DNA of 59,178 nt from Sporosarcina koreensis (GTDB lineage Bacteria > Bacillota > Bacilli > Bacillales_A > Planococcaceae): the NCBI RefSeq assembly GCF_001531445.1, contig NZ_LQYA01000196.1, positions 15,930-75,107 of the forward strand, in the 5' to 3' direction. This document shows, one piece after another, positions 45,909-54,779 of this stretch. The first letter of the stretch is position 1. Every line of letters starts with the position of its first letter. Made by a program: the position numbers and the translations under genes. Under the pieces are notes generated by a model. That model was not told where the DNA came from, searched no databases, and was given only the letters and a program-made list of their open reading frames with translations.

Positions 45909-46239
45909 ATGCGATGACGATGATAATCCATGATACGTGGATGAAGATGATGAATGTATAGACAATTAGTGCAACTACAAGTAGATTTCTTATTAAAAGT
46001 GATGGTTTCATGTAATGCATAAGCATGAATAACAGAATTGGAAGACTTGCCTTCAACAAATAGAATGCAATGACATTCATATCATATAGGGAACGAACGA
46101 ATGGATTCGCTTCTTCGATATGACCGTAGCGGATGCCGAGATCCGTGAAGATTGCATCGAGCATGCATAGGCAAAATAATAGAAAGCATGTATTCAATAA
46201 ATGGTCTTTGGAAATTGGCAGGGCATTGGCCGTCTCCAT
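45901..46239 (-). CDS. Small membrane protein, DUF5658-like
   Basis: This 112-residue protein has three hydrophobic segments (about 17-36, 54-72 and 80-108). The pattern LDAIFTDLGIRYGHIEEANPFVRSLYD between the first and second resembles DUF5658, a family of unknown function. The ATG after TTAGGAG is chosen over the longer frame. It overlaps the end of the convergent DUF368 gene by 8 bases. Confidence 0.7.
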   Translation of the reverse strand: METANALPISKDHLLNTCFLLFCLCMLDAIFTDLGIRYGHIEEANPFVRSLYDMNVIAFYLLKASLPILLFMLMHYMKPSLLIRNLLVVALIVYTFIIFIHVSWIIIVIAFI

Positions 46240-46345
46240 ATATATCACTCCTAAGATAAGTAACACTAGGATATGGAGGGGACGGATAATTTATTCAATG
46301 CGATGTCAGAAGATTTCCCGTCATAGATGAATATTGTTTTTCGGC

Positions 46346-46392
46346 AAGAAAAATGCCACCGAAAGAAAATTTCTTTCGGTGGCATTTTTTCA
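46346..46392. terminator. Bidirectional terminator downstream of the catalase gene
   Basis: AAAATGCCACCGAAAG and CTTTCGGTGGCATTTT form a perfect 16-bp stem with T runs on both strands. It lies 4 bases after the catalase stop codon. Confidence 0.9.
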
Positions 46393-46395
46393 TTC

Positions 46396-47892
46396 TTATT
46401 TACTAGTAACTTCCTGTTTAACCAATACGTCATCCATCGAGAAGCCAAGTGCCGCAGCAACACCTTCGCCATAGGCAGGATCCGCTTGGTAGCAATGGCG
46501 GATATGACGGTATTTGATTTCATTCGGGGCATCGCCAAGATTGCGGGCGGTATTTCCGAATAATAATGCTTTTTGCTCGTCATTCATCAAATTGAACAGT
46601 TTGCCTGGCTGTGTGAAATAATCATCATCATCTTCACGGAAATCCCAGTGCGCTGCATCGTCATAGATTTTAAGTGGCGGCTCTTTGAAATCAGGCTGTT
46701 CTTTCCATTCACCGAAGCTGTTCGGTTCATAGGAAGTTCTGCTTCCATGGTTGCCATCCACCCTCATCGCGCCATCGCGATGGAAACTATGGAACGGACA
46801 TTTCGGTGCATTGACCGGAATTTGGTGATGGTTGACGCCAAGACGGTAGCGCTGTGCATCGCCATAAGAGAATAGTCTTGCCTGCAACATCTTATCTGGG
46901 GAGAAGCCGATCCCGGGAACGATCGCCGCAGGAGTGAAAGCGGCTTGCTCTACTTCGGCAAAATAGTTATCCGGGTTACGGTTCAATTCGAATTCTCCAA
47001 CTTCGATAAGTGGGAAGTCGCCTTTATACCAGACTTTCGTCAAATCGAACGGGTTGTAAGGCATGTTCAGTGCCTGTTCTTCCGTCATTACTTGGATATA
47101 CATCTTCCATTTAGGGAAGTTTCCGTTATCGATGCTTTCCAATAGATCCCGTTGGTGTGTTTCGCGGTCCGTGCCGATCAATTCAGTCGCCTGCTCGTCC
47201 GTCAAATTCTCAATCCCTTGTTGGGAACGGAAATGGAATTTGACCCAAACGCGTTCATTGTTTGCATTGATCATGCTATACGTGTGGCTGCCGAAGCCGT
47301 GCATATGACGATATGTCTTCGGAATGCCGCGTTCACTCATGACAATGGTCACTTGGTGCAATGCTTCAGGTAGGGAAGTCCAAAAATCCCAGTTGTTTGT
47401 CGCGCTCCTCATATTCGTGCGCGGATCTCTTTTGACAGCATGGTTCAAGTCAGGGAATTGGAGAGGATCCCTGAAAAAGAAGACGGGTGTGTTGTTTCCG
47501 ACAAGGTCCCAGTTACCTTCTTCTGTATAAAATTTAAGTGCAAATCCACGAATGTCGCGTTCAGCATCAGCTGCACCACGTTCTCCTGCAACTGTTGAAA
47601 AGCGGGCGAACATATCCGTCTTCTTTCCGACCTCGGAGAAAAGTTTCGCTCTCGTATATTGGGTAATATCATTCGTTACCGTGAATGTTCCGTAAGCACC
47701 TGATCCTTTCGCATGCATCCGGCGTTCAGGGATGACTTCGCGGTCGAAATGTGCCAGCTTTTCAATCAACCAGACATCCTGTAAAAGGACTGGACCCCTT
47801 GGACCCGCAGTCATCGAGTTTTGGTTGTCCACTACAGGAGCGCCCGCTGCGGTTGTCAGTTTCCTTTGAGAATGATTATCATTGTTTGTCAT
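46396..47892 (-). CDS. katA: Monofunctional heme catalase
   Basis: The enzyme splits hydrogen peroxide to water and oxygen. It is 498 residues, a small-subunit clade 3 type. The active-site His lies in [20 protein letters not shown], the Asn in [19 protein letters not shown] context, and the heme-ligand Tyr in [20 protein letters not shown]. The ATG follows AGGGGGC. A PerR-type box lies upstream, so induction by peroxide is likely, as for B. subtilis katA. A strong terminator follows. Confidence 0.96.
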   Translation of the reverse strand: MTNNDNHSQRKLTTAAGAPVVDNQNSMTAGPRGPVLLQDVWLIEKLAHFDREVIPERRMHAKGSGAYGTFTVTNDITQYTRAKLFSEVGKKTDMFARFSTVAGERGAADAERDIRGFALKFYTEEGNWDLVGNNTPVFFFRDPLQFPDLNHAVKRDPRTNMRSATNNWDFWTSLPEALHQVTIVMSERGIPKTYRHMHGFGSHTYSMINANNERVWVKFHFRSQQGIENLTDEQATELIGTDRETHQRDLLESIDNGNFPKWKMYIQVMTEEQALNMPYNPFDLTKVWYKGDFPLIEVGEFELNRNPDNYFAEVEQAAFTPAAIVPGIGFSPDKMLQARLFSYGDAQRYRLGVNHHQIPVNAPKCPFHSFHRDGAMRVDGNHGSRTSYEPNSFGEWKEQPDFKEPPLKIYDDAAHWDFREDDDDYFTQPGKLFNLMNDEQKALLFGNTARNLGDAPNEIKYRHIRHCYQADPAYGEGVAAALGFSMDDVLVKQEVTSK

Positions 47893-47972
47893 TGATAATG
47901 CCCCCTTGAATTAATAGTCTGCTATGCTTCCTTTTCAATATAGCACATGCATTCCGTAAAATCCACAGTAAA

Positions 47973-47987
47973 TTATAATGATTATTG
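47973..47987 (-). promoter_or_regulatory. PerR-type box upstream of catalase
   Basis: TTATAATGATTATTG matches the Per box consensus TTATAATNATTATAA at 13 of 15 positions. On the minus strand TGGATT, 17 bases and TATATT lie between it and the katA start, so the box sits just upstream of the promoter. Confidence 0.7.
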
Positions 47988-48077
47988 AGAGATAATTCAT
48001 ATTGCATAATTTTGATTATATTTAACTGAAGAGGGGGAAGTATCTGAAATTCTAGGAGGTGGCCGATTATTGAAGGT

Positions 48078-48866
48078 TTATTGTGAGTGGGCCACCCATT
48101 CCCCAACTGCCTGTCCCATTTTCACTTCCGAATTAACAGCAATTGTTGATTGGAAAGATTCGTTCTTCTCAACTAATAAAATGACAGTCGACCCAAATGA
48201 GAAGTAACCGCACTCTTCTCCTTTTTTGCAGGTAGTGGAGGAATCCAAAATATGGATGCTGTTCACGTTCAGAGCCCCGACTTTAATCATTGCCATTCTG
48301 CCATGAATTGTTGAAAGTTCAGATATGATTCGATAATTAGTTGCGAAAGGCTGATTGCCGAGTTGCAAGCCGAGATTGTTTACAGGGGAGGATATGGTCC
48401 CCAAAGCATATCTTGATACAATTTCTCCATCGTATGGATAGTGGAAATGGTGATAATGGCTAGGTGAGAGATAAAATATATAAAAGTAACCTCCTTTAAA
48501 TGGAATTGCTATCTTTTCATCTCCCAAAATCTGCTTTATACTATATAGATGGTCCTTAATCATGAATGTTTGATCTTTGTTAATTTCACCTGCCTCCGTA
48601 ACAACGCCGTCAACCGGTGAAATCAAGGTATTCGGACCCATATTAATCGTGCGTGAACCCTTTTTTAGATTACGCGTAAAATAAGCTTGAAGGCTGTTAT
48701 ACTGTTCGATTGGGAATTCTGCTTCCTCTTCGTTAATGCGGTACGTCCTTGCAAAAGGCTTGATAAGCTTCCTGCTTAGGCGGGATCTTGTAACTGCTTT
48801 TAATAAGGCGGAAGAGAAGGGATGTCCGCTCAGTTCCACAAAGCGGTTAAATAAATTTTTTTTCAT
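48078..48866 (-). CDS. psd: Phosphatidylserine decarboxylase
   Basis: The enzyme makes phosphatidylethanolamine from phosphatidylserine at the membrane, using a pyruvoyl group formed by self-cleavage. It is 262 residues. The triad is visible: Asp in ISPVDGVVTEAGE, His in SPSHYHHFHYPYDGE, and the cleavage-site Ser in GYFSFGSTVILL, where the motif reads FGST instead of the common LGST. It diverges from pssA, which makes its substrate, with only 66 bases between the two starts. Confidence 0.94.
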   Translation of the reverse strand: MKKNLFNRFVELSGHPFSSALLKAVTRSRLSRKLIKPFARTYRINEEEAEFPIEQYNSLQAYFTRNLKKGSRTINMGPNTLISPVDGVVTEAGEINKDQTFMIKDHLYSIKQILGDEKIAIPFKGGYFYIFYLSPSHYHHFHYPYDGEIVSRYALGTISSPVNNLGLQLGNQPFATNYRIISELSTIHGRMAMIKVGALNVNSIHILDSSTTCKKGEECGYFSFGSTVILLVEKNESFQSTIAVNSEVKMGQAVGEWVAHSQ

Positions 48867-48932
48867 GTCTAAATCTCCAATGCTCTTAAATAGTTACCTA
48901 GCATGCAAGATAATAATACTGGAGGTATCATC

Positions 48933-49466
48933 ATGTTCTCGTCTAGATACTTAGATTATACGAAAATAAAAGGCCAAGTGGCGAATACAATCACAATTAC
49001 AAACTTGAGTTTTGGCATCATCGCAATTATTCTTATCGCCCGGGAGCTTGCGCATATGAGTCTTGTTTTCATTTTTCTTGCAGCCCTTCTCGACAGGTTC
49101 GACGGCATGGCTGCGCGGTATTTTCATTCTGAGTCGCTATTTGGCAAAGAGCTGGACTCGCTAAGTGACATTGTATCATTCGGAATAGCTCCTGCGCTTC
49201 TGATCTACATGACTGATTTATCCTCAATGCTATGGGTCGGCATCGCAGCGACTGTCTTTTATATCGCCGCAGGAGCAATACGTCTTGCTCGTTACAATGT
49301 TAAGGAGTTTGACGGTTCCTTTTATGGTGTGCCGATTACGGCAGCTGGTGTTCTGCTGACATTATCATACTTTTTGAGTCCTTATATCGGACCGCCGTTT
49401 TTCGTCATTCTCATGGTTGTTCTTGGTATTGCTATGATAAGCAACATCCGTATCGCAAAAATATAA
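48933..49466 (+). CDS. pssA: CDP-diacylglycerol--serine O-phosphatidyltransferase
   Basis: The enzyme makes phosphatidylserine from CDP-diacylglycerol and serine, supplying the divergent psd. It is a 177-residue membrane protein with about six helices. The CDP-alcohol phosphatidyltransferase motif D-G-x2-A-R-x8-G-x3-D-x3-D is complete (DRFDGMAARYFHSES, then LFGKELDSLSD). The ATG after TGGAGG is the start. The gene ends 20 bases before a repeat module that runs into a broken tRNA gene. Confidence 0.94.
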   Translation: MFSSRYLDYTKIKGQVANTITITNLSFGIIAIILIARELAHMSLVFIFLAALLDRFDGMAARYFHSESLFGKELDSLSDIVSFGIAPALLIYMTDLSSMLWVGIAATVFYIAAGAIRLARYNVKEFDGSFYGVPITAAGVLLTLSYFLSPYIGPPFFVILMVVLGIAMISNIRIAKI

Positions 49467-49485
49467 TGTTAAAAGTGTTCACGAG

Positions 49486-49553
49486 GGATGCCTTAATTTC
49501 TGCAAAATACACAGAAATTAAGGCAAATCGAACTCTTCGTGGTTCGATTGGCT
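49486..49553 (+). repeat. Two-hairpin repeat module fused to a tRNA fragment
   Basis: GCCTTAATTTCTG (49490-49502) and CAGAAATTAAGGC (49512-49524) form a perfect 13-bp stem. AATCGAAC (49526-49533) and GTTCGATT (49542-49549) form a perfect 8-bp stem. The same module lies inside the composite repeat at 19564-19630. In both places it is followed by GGCT. Confidence 0.88.
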
Positions 49554-49622
49554 GCAGGGGGGCTGACTCGAAATCAGCTAGGGCGTTCACGCGCCGCGGG
49601 GGCTCAAATCCTCTCATCTCCG
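49550..49622 (+). tRNA. tRNA-Ser(CGA), 5' part replaced; probable pseudogene
   Basis: From the D-loop GG onwards the sequence is a serine tRNA. The anticodon arm is GCTGA-CTCGAAA-TCAGC with anticodon CGA at 49569-49571, followed by a long variable arm (GGGCG...CGCC), a T arm and the acceptor half CATCTCC plus discriminator G. The normal 5' acceptor strand and D-stem are missing, replaced by the repeat module. The T loop has C instead of T at position 54, and the T stem has two G-T pairs. The sequence AGGGATG (49484-49490) could pair with six of seven acceptor bases, so a 60-base insertion is an alternative. Confidence 0.75.
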
Positions 49623-49635
49623 TTTGCATTATGAT

Positions 49636-49680
49636 CGAAAGCTCTCACATGCGATATTTTCGTAGGGAGGGCTTTTTTTA
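49636..49680 (+). terminator. Terminator after the tRNA fragment
   Basis: AAAGCTCTC pairs with GGGAGGGCTTT (one bulge) around an AT-rich loop, followed by a T run. It would end transcripts from pssA through the tRNA fragment. Confidence 0.75.
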
Positions 49681-49753
49681 TGTCATTCAATTGGTGACTT
49701 GTACAAATGTCTGTTATTCTAGAAGAAAGCATTTAATTGAAAGGATGAGTCAT

Positions 49754-50167
49754 ATGTCAGGTCCAGCGTTGAAACAACTGCAAGCCCACCGTGCCATCCA
49801 CGAAGGCGGGTTGTCGGGAGCTGTCAGCAAGACGGAATTGCTAATTGAGTTTCTGCAGGAAGGCGATATGAAATCGGCTGATCGCGCTGCTGATGAACTG
49901 ATTGATTATTGGAAGTCAAGGGTGATCAGCCATGCCGACGCCGAAGAAGAAGGGCTCTATCTGGAAATCAAAAAAGAAAACCCCGAACTGGGCGAGGCAA
50001 TTACCCAATTGACGAGAGATCATGATCTGCTCAGGATTATCGTGGAAGATATTGAAACACTTCGCGAGACGGAAAAACTCAGCCCTACTATTTTACAGAA
50101 ATTTTATGCATTAGTAGTTGTTAATGAAATACATAGCCGCGATGAAGAACGGTTATTGCTAGAGTGA
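49754..50167 (+). CDS. Hemerythrin-like HHE domain protein
   Basis: This 137-residue helical protein has spaced His/Glu motifs of the HHE type: LQAHRAIHEGG near the start, SHADAEEEGLY mid-protein, RDHDLLRIIVEDIE, and NEIHSRDEERLLLE at the end. A di-iron or metal site is likely; oxygen or nitric-oxide sensing or storage is inferred only from the family. The ATG after GAAAGG is chosen; the longer frame back to 49466 crosses the tRNA fragment and terminator and is not real. Confidence 0.8.
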   Translation: MSGPALKQLQAHRAIHEGGLSGAVSKTELLIEFLQEGDMKSADRAADELIDYWKSRVISHADAEEEGLYLEIKKENPELGEAITQLTRDHDLLRIIVEDIETLRETEKLSPTILQKFYALVVVNEIHSRDEERLLLE

Positions 50168-50175
50168 AAAAGGTG

Positions 50176-50208
50176 GAAAAAGCGCCGAACGTAGGTGCTT
50201 TTTTCTTT
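50176..50208 (+). terminator. Terminator between the HHE gene and recQ
   Basis: AAAAAGCGCC and GGTGCTTTTTT flank GAACGTA, followed by a T run. Confidence 0.75.
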
Positions 50209-50241
50209 GACTGATAGAAAGAGGTGATTCCGATCGAAAAA

Positions 50242-52008
50242 ATGAATTCTGTCTTATCTTCCTACTTCGGGTTTTCTTCCTTCCGTACAGGCCAAGACCA
50301 AGCTATCCGTAATGTGCTTGATGGAAAAGATACGCTTTGCGTCATGCCTACTGGCGGCGGTAAATCCATCTGCTATCAAGTCCCGGCGCTGGTCATGGAA
50401 GGCACGGTATTAGTCGTATCACCGTTGATTTCATTGATGAAGGACCAAGTGGATGCCCTTCATCAAATCGGCATACCTGCAGCGTACATCAATAGTACAT
50501 TGTCGACGGAAGAATACTTTGGGACGGTTGAAAACGCATTGGAGGGAATGTATCGTCTGCTCTACGTAGCTCCTGAACGATTTGAATCTCCTTCGTTCAT
50601 TCAGCAAATCAGCAGAATGGATATTCCGATGATCGCAATTGATGAGGCGCACTGTATTTCGCAATGGGGACATGATTTCAGACCAAGTTACCGTATGATG
50701 AACAAAGTTATTTCTTCCTTCGAACGAAAACCGGTTGTTTTGGCATTGACAGCAACCGCAACGCCTGCGGTGAGGGAAGATATTTGCGACCAATTGCATA
50801 TCGAACATGACAATACAGTCATGACGGGCTTTGAAAGAAGTAATCTCACCTTTTCTGTCATCAAAGGGCAGGACAGGGATAAGTTCGTCAAAGAATATGT
50901 CAAAAAGAATGAAGGGGAAGCGGGTATTATCTACGCTGCCACACGTAAAGCGGTCGACCAGATCCATGCAACGCTTGAGCGGAGCGGAGTCGCGGTTGCA
51001 AAATACCATGCAGGCCTATCGGATGTTTTCCGTCAATCTGAACAGGAACGATTTCTTATGGATGAGGCGACTGTCATGGTGGCGACGAATGCGTTTGGGA
51101 TGGGGATCGATAAAAGCAATATTAGATATGTCATCCATTATCAAATGCCGAAAAATATGGAGAGTTATTATCAGGAGGCAGGCCGTGCGGGAAGGGACGG
51201 GCTTGATAGTGAATGCACCCTTTTATTTTCTTCGCAGGACGTGATCACGCAGCGGTTCCTCATTGATCAATCACAGGATCAAAACCGGATCCCCGCAGAA
51301 CTGGAGAAACTGCAGTCGATGATCGACTATTGCCATACCGAATCATGTCTTCAAAAATTCATTATTTCGTATTTTGGGGAGACGGATGTGCAGGATTGCG
51401 GAAGATGCGCGAACTGTACAGACACCCGTGAAAGCTTTGAGGTTACAGTTGACGTGCAGAAGGTTCTATCTTGCGTCATACGAATGGGGCAGCGTTTTGG
51501 CAAAACGATGATCGCACAAGTGCTCACAGGCTCGCGGAATAAAAAAGTGCTGGAATTCGGTTTCGATAAATTGACGACATATGGCCTGATGAAAGAACGG
51601 AACGCAAAAGACGTTTCCGATTTCATCGAGTTCATCATTTCCGAAAATTACCTCGGGGTGGAAAATGGTCAATTCCCGATTATTTATGTCACCGAACAAG
51701 GCAAGGACGTATTGACCGGTAAAATACAGGTTTATCGGAAAGGGACCGTCGAAACGAAGCAGATCGCGAAAGACGATCCGCTATTCAACCAGTTGCGGGC
51801 CCTGCGCATGAAGCTGGCCCAAGAAGCGGGCGTCCCGCCATTCGTCGTCTTTTCGGATAAGTCATTGCGTGATATGGCAGCAAAAATGCCGGTTACGGAA
51901 GACGCTTTTTTGGAAGTGAATGGTGTGGGGGCGGCAAAGTTGGAAAGGTACGGAGAAGCATTCATGGATGAAATCAAATCATTTTCAAACGAGTTGAGTT
52001 CCATATGA
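50242..52008 (+). CDS. recQ: RecQ-family DNA helicase
   Basis: This 3'-5' DNA helicase acts in recombinational repair. It is 588 residues, very like B. subtilis YocI. Walker A is MPTGGGKSICYQ, motif II is AIDEAHCISQWGHDFRPSYR, and motif VI is YYQEAGRAGRDG. A zinc-binding cysteine set (CHTESC, CGRCANC) follows, and an HRDC domain closes the protein (about 510-588, PPFVVFSDKSLRDMA). The start is unclear: ATG 50242 gives MNSVLSSYFGF, which matches YocI best; GTG 50224 would add six residues but overlaps the ribosome site. Confidence 0.94.
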   Translation: MNSVLSSYFGFSSFRTGQDQAIRNVLDGKDTLCVMPTGGGKSICYQVPALVMEGTVLVVSPLISLMKDQVDALHQIGIPAAYINSTLSTEEYFGTVENALEGMYRLLYVAPERFESPSFIQQISRMDIPMIAIDEAHCISQWGHDFRPSYRMMNKVISSFERKPVVLALTATATPAVREDICDQLHIEHDNTVMTGFERSNLTFSVIKGQDRDKFVKEYVKKNEGEAGIIYAATRKAVDQIHATLERSGVAVAKYHAGLSDVFRQSEQERFLMDEATVMVATNAFGMGIDKSNIRYVIHYQMPKNMESYYQEAGRAGRDGLDSECTLLFSSQDVITQRFLIDQSQDQNRIPAELEKLQSMIDYCHTESCLQKFIISYFGETDVQDCGRCANCTDTRESFEVTVDVQKVLSCVIRMGQRFGKTMIAQVLTGSRNKKVLEFGFDKLTTYGLMKERNAKDVSDFIEFIISENYLGVENGQFPIIYVTEQGKDVLTGKIQVYRKGTVETKQIAKDDPLFNQLRALRMKLAQEAGVPPFVVFSDKSLRDMAAKMPVTEDAFLEVNGVGAAKLERYGEAFMDEIKSFSNELSSI

Positions 52009-52040
52009 AATTTCCTTTATTCCTAAAGGTAGTTCTGTGG

Positions 52041-52142
52041 TATAATTGTTGTTCATAGTAATCTTCGGATTGCACATAAGAATCGTCCTTTCTGAGATGG
52101 GGGTTTGGTTACTTCCATTTTACTAGATTGGACGATTTTTTT
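52041..52142 (+). ncRNA. Candidate small RNA downstream of recQ
   Basis: TGGTATAAT (52038-52046) is an extended -10 promoter just after recQ. About 95 bases later a terminator forms from AATCGTCC (52081-52088) and GGACGATT with a seven-T tail. No ORF lies between. AGTAA (52057-52061) can pair with TTACT (52109-52113). In B. subtilis the recQ relative yocI is followed by the 6S-2 RNA gene bsrB, but this candidate is much shorter than 6S RNA. Confidence 0.5.
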
Positions 52143-52167
52143 GGATATTTATAGCCTGTGATTATTA

Positions 52168-52295
52168 GTTGCTTGAAGTGAAAGGCGCCGACTCCTGGGG
52201 ATAAGCGGGACAGGTGAGACCCCGCAGGGAGCGAAGCGAACGAGGAGGCTCACCGCCCGCCCCCTGGAAAGCGTGCGCCTGGAACGGAAAGCAAC
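52168..52295 (+). repeat. Composite intergenic repeat, plain copy
   Basis: GTTGCTT and AAGCAAC bound a 128-bp element without inserts. Arms are GGCGCCGACTCCTGGGGATA and GGCTCACCGCCCGCCCCCTG. The end sequence differs from the GTTGATT/AATCAAC of other copies, but both ends changed together, so they still pair. Confidence 0.88.
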
Positions 52296-52321
52296 GTTTC
52301 AAGGATACTTCCATATATTCT

Positions 52322-52382
52322 TCGACAGAAAACGGGGCCATCACAGAAAGTCAGTTTTCACTGACTTTCTGGACAGCCCCTT
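52322..52382 (-). terminator. Terminator of the MFS gene (minus strand)
   Basis: GGGGCTGTCCAGAAAGTCAGT pairs with ACTGACTTTCTG and GGCCCC (small internal loop) around GAAA, followed by a short T stretch on the minus strand. Confidence 0.75.
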
Positions 52383-52411
52383 CTCCAAAGTATCTGTTCA
52401 AATTCTTATCA

Positions 52412-53566
52412 TTATTTTTCTGTCAACACAAGACTTTTCTTCATCCCGAATATCGTAAAGACGGCGACGCATAATAGGATGATGCCTGTGAGCATGAATC
52501 CGCCCTTGAAGGTCAGATCCAAATAGCCGATCAGACTGGAGCCGGCAACGACGCCGATTGAAAAGAATGCATAGAAATAGCCATATGCCTTCCCACGAAA
52601 TTCGGGAGACGATGAGTCGATGAGCAACGAGTTGATAGAAGGGAAAAGGAAAGCAAAACCTATTCCGTACAGTGCCATAGCGAAGTAAAGGAATAGCAGC
52701 TCTGTTACTTGACTAAGAAACAGCATACTTGCCCCCATCATCGAAATGCCGAAAGCCAATGTAATCATCGGACGTACTTTATCGAAAATACGGTTGATCG
52801 GAAGCAAGAAAATTAGGATGGCGACGATGCCGAATGTACTGAGTAACATCCCCGTCGCTTTCGTATCAAATCCGAGCGCCTCAACTTTTAAAGGCAGGAC
52901 CAAAGCCAATACGCCTTGGGAAAACATGAGGAAAAAGGCGCCTGCAAATGCACGGATCATCCCGGGGTGCTTGAACAAATACCGAACCCTGAAATGTTTC
53001 CCGCTTTGTATCTTTTGCTTCTTCGTGAATGAAAAAGAGCGCAATACAAAAAATGCAGCAATGGCAAGGATGAACATGATGAATCCATTCACTGTCATGA
53101 TGAACGGAGCTCCCGTTTTTGCCGCGACAATTCCACTATAGGCAGGTCCGATGATTGCAGCCATCCCTACAAATGCTCCTGAAATGGCTACGCTTCTGCC
53201 TCTTTTGGACTCTTCGGCACGGTTTGCGAGGAATGTAAATGCCGCAGGGACGATAAGCCCTTCCATGAACCCATGGATGAAACGGATTCCGAGAAGGGAA
53301 GCCGGTCCAGATGCAAACGAATAGAAAAGAAGTGAAATACCTGATGCGAACAGGCCGATAAGTAAAATGACGAACGGTCCTCTACGATCCGTCATGAAAC
53401 CGGAAATGACATTCCCGATGGTATTGGAAAATGAATACATTCCGACAGCCAACCCTGTCATGAAGGAAGAAGCGCCTAAAGACAGTGCAAAAGGGCTCAT
53501 AATTGGCAGTTGTGAGAATAAGTCAAAGAAGGAAAAAAAGACAATGATATAAACGAAAGCGCGCAT
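52412..53566 (-). CDS. Major facilitator superfamily transporter
   Basis: This 384-residue membrane protein has about twelve hydrophobic segments in two halves, split by a basic loop near residues 185-205 (FTKKQKIQSGKHFRVR). The MFS loop 2-3 motif is GFMTDRRGPFVILLIGL, and LGIRFIHGFMEGLIVPAAF fits helix 4. Similar proteins export drugs or sugars; the substrate is unknown. It stands alone between recQ and ddh, oriented against both. Confidence 0.88.
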   Translation of the reverse strand: MRAFVYIIVFFSFFDLFSQLPIMSPFALSLGASSFMTGLAVGMYSFSNTIGNVISGFMTDRRGPFVILLIGLFASGISLLFYSFASGPASLLGIRFIHGFMEGLIVPAAFTFLANRAEESKRGRSVAISGAFVGMAAIIGPAYSGIVAAKTGAPFIMTVNGFIMFILAIAAFFVLRSFSFTKKQKIQSGKHFRVRYLFKHPGMIRAFAGAFFLMFSQGVLALVLPLKVEALGFDTKATGMLLSTFGIVAILIFLLPINRIFDKVRPMITLAFGISMMGASMLFLSQVTELLFLYFAMALYGIGFAFLFPSINSLLIDSSSPEFRGKAYGYFYAFFSIGVVAGSSLIGYLDLTFKGGFMLTGIILLCVAVFTIFGMKKSLVLTEK

Positions 53567-53718
53567 GTGTAATCCTCATTTCAATTAAGTTGAATCATAT
53601 TCTACTTTACCATGGATGCAGAAATAGGCAAAAGGACAGCTTGTGAACAAAAGAATAAATAGCCAAAATTGTGGCGAAACGATAAAATGGGAGAATACTT
53701 TCATAGAGAGGGCTGGTC

Positions 53719-54705
53719 ATGATGGATGAAAAAATCAGAATTGGTATCGTAGGATACGGCAATTTGGGCAAAGGGGTCGAATCGTCAATTGCTCAAAATG
53801 ATGATCTTGTACTTAAAGGGGTCTTCACAAGGAGAAAGCCAAGTGAGTTGAGAGTGAATAGCGATACGCCTGTTTTACATTTGAATGAAATTGAAAAATA
53901 CGTAGATGATTTCGATGTTTTAATATTATGTGGAGGCTCGAAAGACGATCTTCCCGAACAAGGACCTGCACTTTCGAAGCTGTTCAATACAGTCGATAGC
54001 TTTGATACGCATGCGAAGATTCCTGAATACTTCGAAGCGGTGGATGAATCGGCCCGACCGAATGGAAAAACGGCCATTATTTCCGTTGGATGGGATCCAG
54101 GACTGTTTTCTATCAATCGGCTTTACGGGGAGTCAATCCTTCCGGAAGGGGCAACGTATACGTTCTGGGGGAAAGGGTTAAGTCAGGGCCATTCGGATGC
54201 CGTTAGAAGAATTGAAGGAGTAAAAGGCGCTGTCCAATATACAATCCCCGTCGAGTCGGCTGTCGAAAAGGTGCGCGACGGATCTCAGCCTGAGCTGACG
54301 ACACGTGAAAAACATACACGAGAGTGCTTTGTCTTGCTTGAGGAAGGTGCGGACGAAGCTGAAGTGGAACGCGCTATCGTAACGATGCCGAACTACTTTA
54401 CAGATTATGATACGACAGTTCATTTCATAACCGAGGAGCAATTGAAAGAAGAGCATAGTGCGATGCCTCATGGCGGTTTTGTCATCCGCAGCGGGAAAAC
54501 TGGTGAAGCGAATAATCAAGTAATGGAATTCTCGTTGAAATTGGATAGCAATCCGGAATTCACATCGAGTGTCCTCGTCGCTTATGCGCGGGCAGCTCAC
54601 AGGTTGAATAAAAAAGGGGACATGGGCGCGAAGACTGTATTTGACGTCGCACCGGGACTGCTTTCCCCGAAAAGTGCAGCGCAACTTCGAAAAGAAATTC
54701 TCTGA
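53719..54705 (+). CDS. ddh: meso-Diaminopimelate D-dehydrogenase
   Basis: The enzyme reductively aminates tetrahydrodipicolinate to meso-diaminopimelate with NADPH, a one-step shortcut in lysine synthesis. It is 328 residues. The Rossmann loop is [14 protein letters not shown]. The substrate-binding region has [32 protein letters not shown] and [18 protein letters not shown]. The C-terminal part has [12 protein letters not shown] recall this enzyme from Lysinibacillus sphaericus and Sporosarcina-type bacilli; most Bacillus use the acetylase route. Either of two adjacent ATG codons could be the start. Confidence 0.94.
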   Translation: MMDEKIRIGIVGYGNLGKGVESSIAQNDDLVLKGVFTRRKPSELRVNSDTPVLHLNEIEKYVDDFDVLILCGGSKDDLPEQGPALSKLFNTVDSFDTHAKIPEYFEAVDESARPNGKTAIISVGWDPGLFSINRLYGESILPEGATYTFWGKGLSQGHSDAVRRIEGVKGAVQYTIPVESAVEKVRDGSQPELTTREKHTRECFVLLEEGADEAEVERAIVTMPNYFTDYDTTVHFITEEQLKEEHSAMPHGGFVIRSGKTGEANNQVMEFSLKLDSNPEFTSSVLVAYARAAHRLNKKGDMGAKTVFDVAPGLLSPKSAAQLRKEIL

Positions 54706-54779
54706 GTGTGAAAGCACTTCCATTGCTACCATTTTTCATCTATACTGAACTAGTAAATTTATTTAGGAGGTCGAAATAT

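Noticed and set aside
49466..49753. N-terminal extension of the HHE protein
   Set aside because: The frame crosses a repeat module, a tRNA fragment and a terminator. A proper ribosome site and ATG exist at 49754.
27702..53566. A prophage or integrative element
   Set aside because: No integrase, phage structural genes, plasmid genes or flanking direct repeats were found. The XRE regulators are ordinary small regulators with unrelated neighbours.
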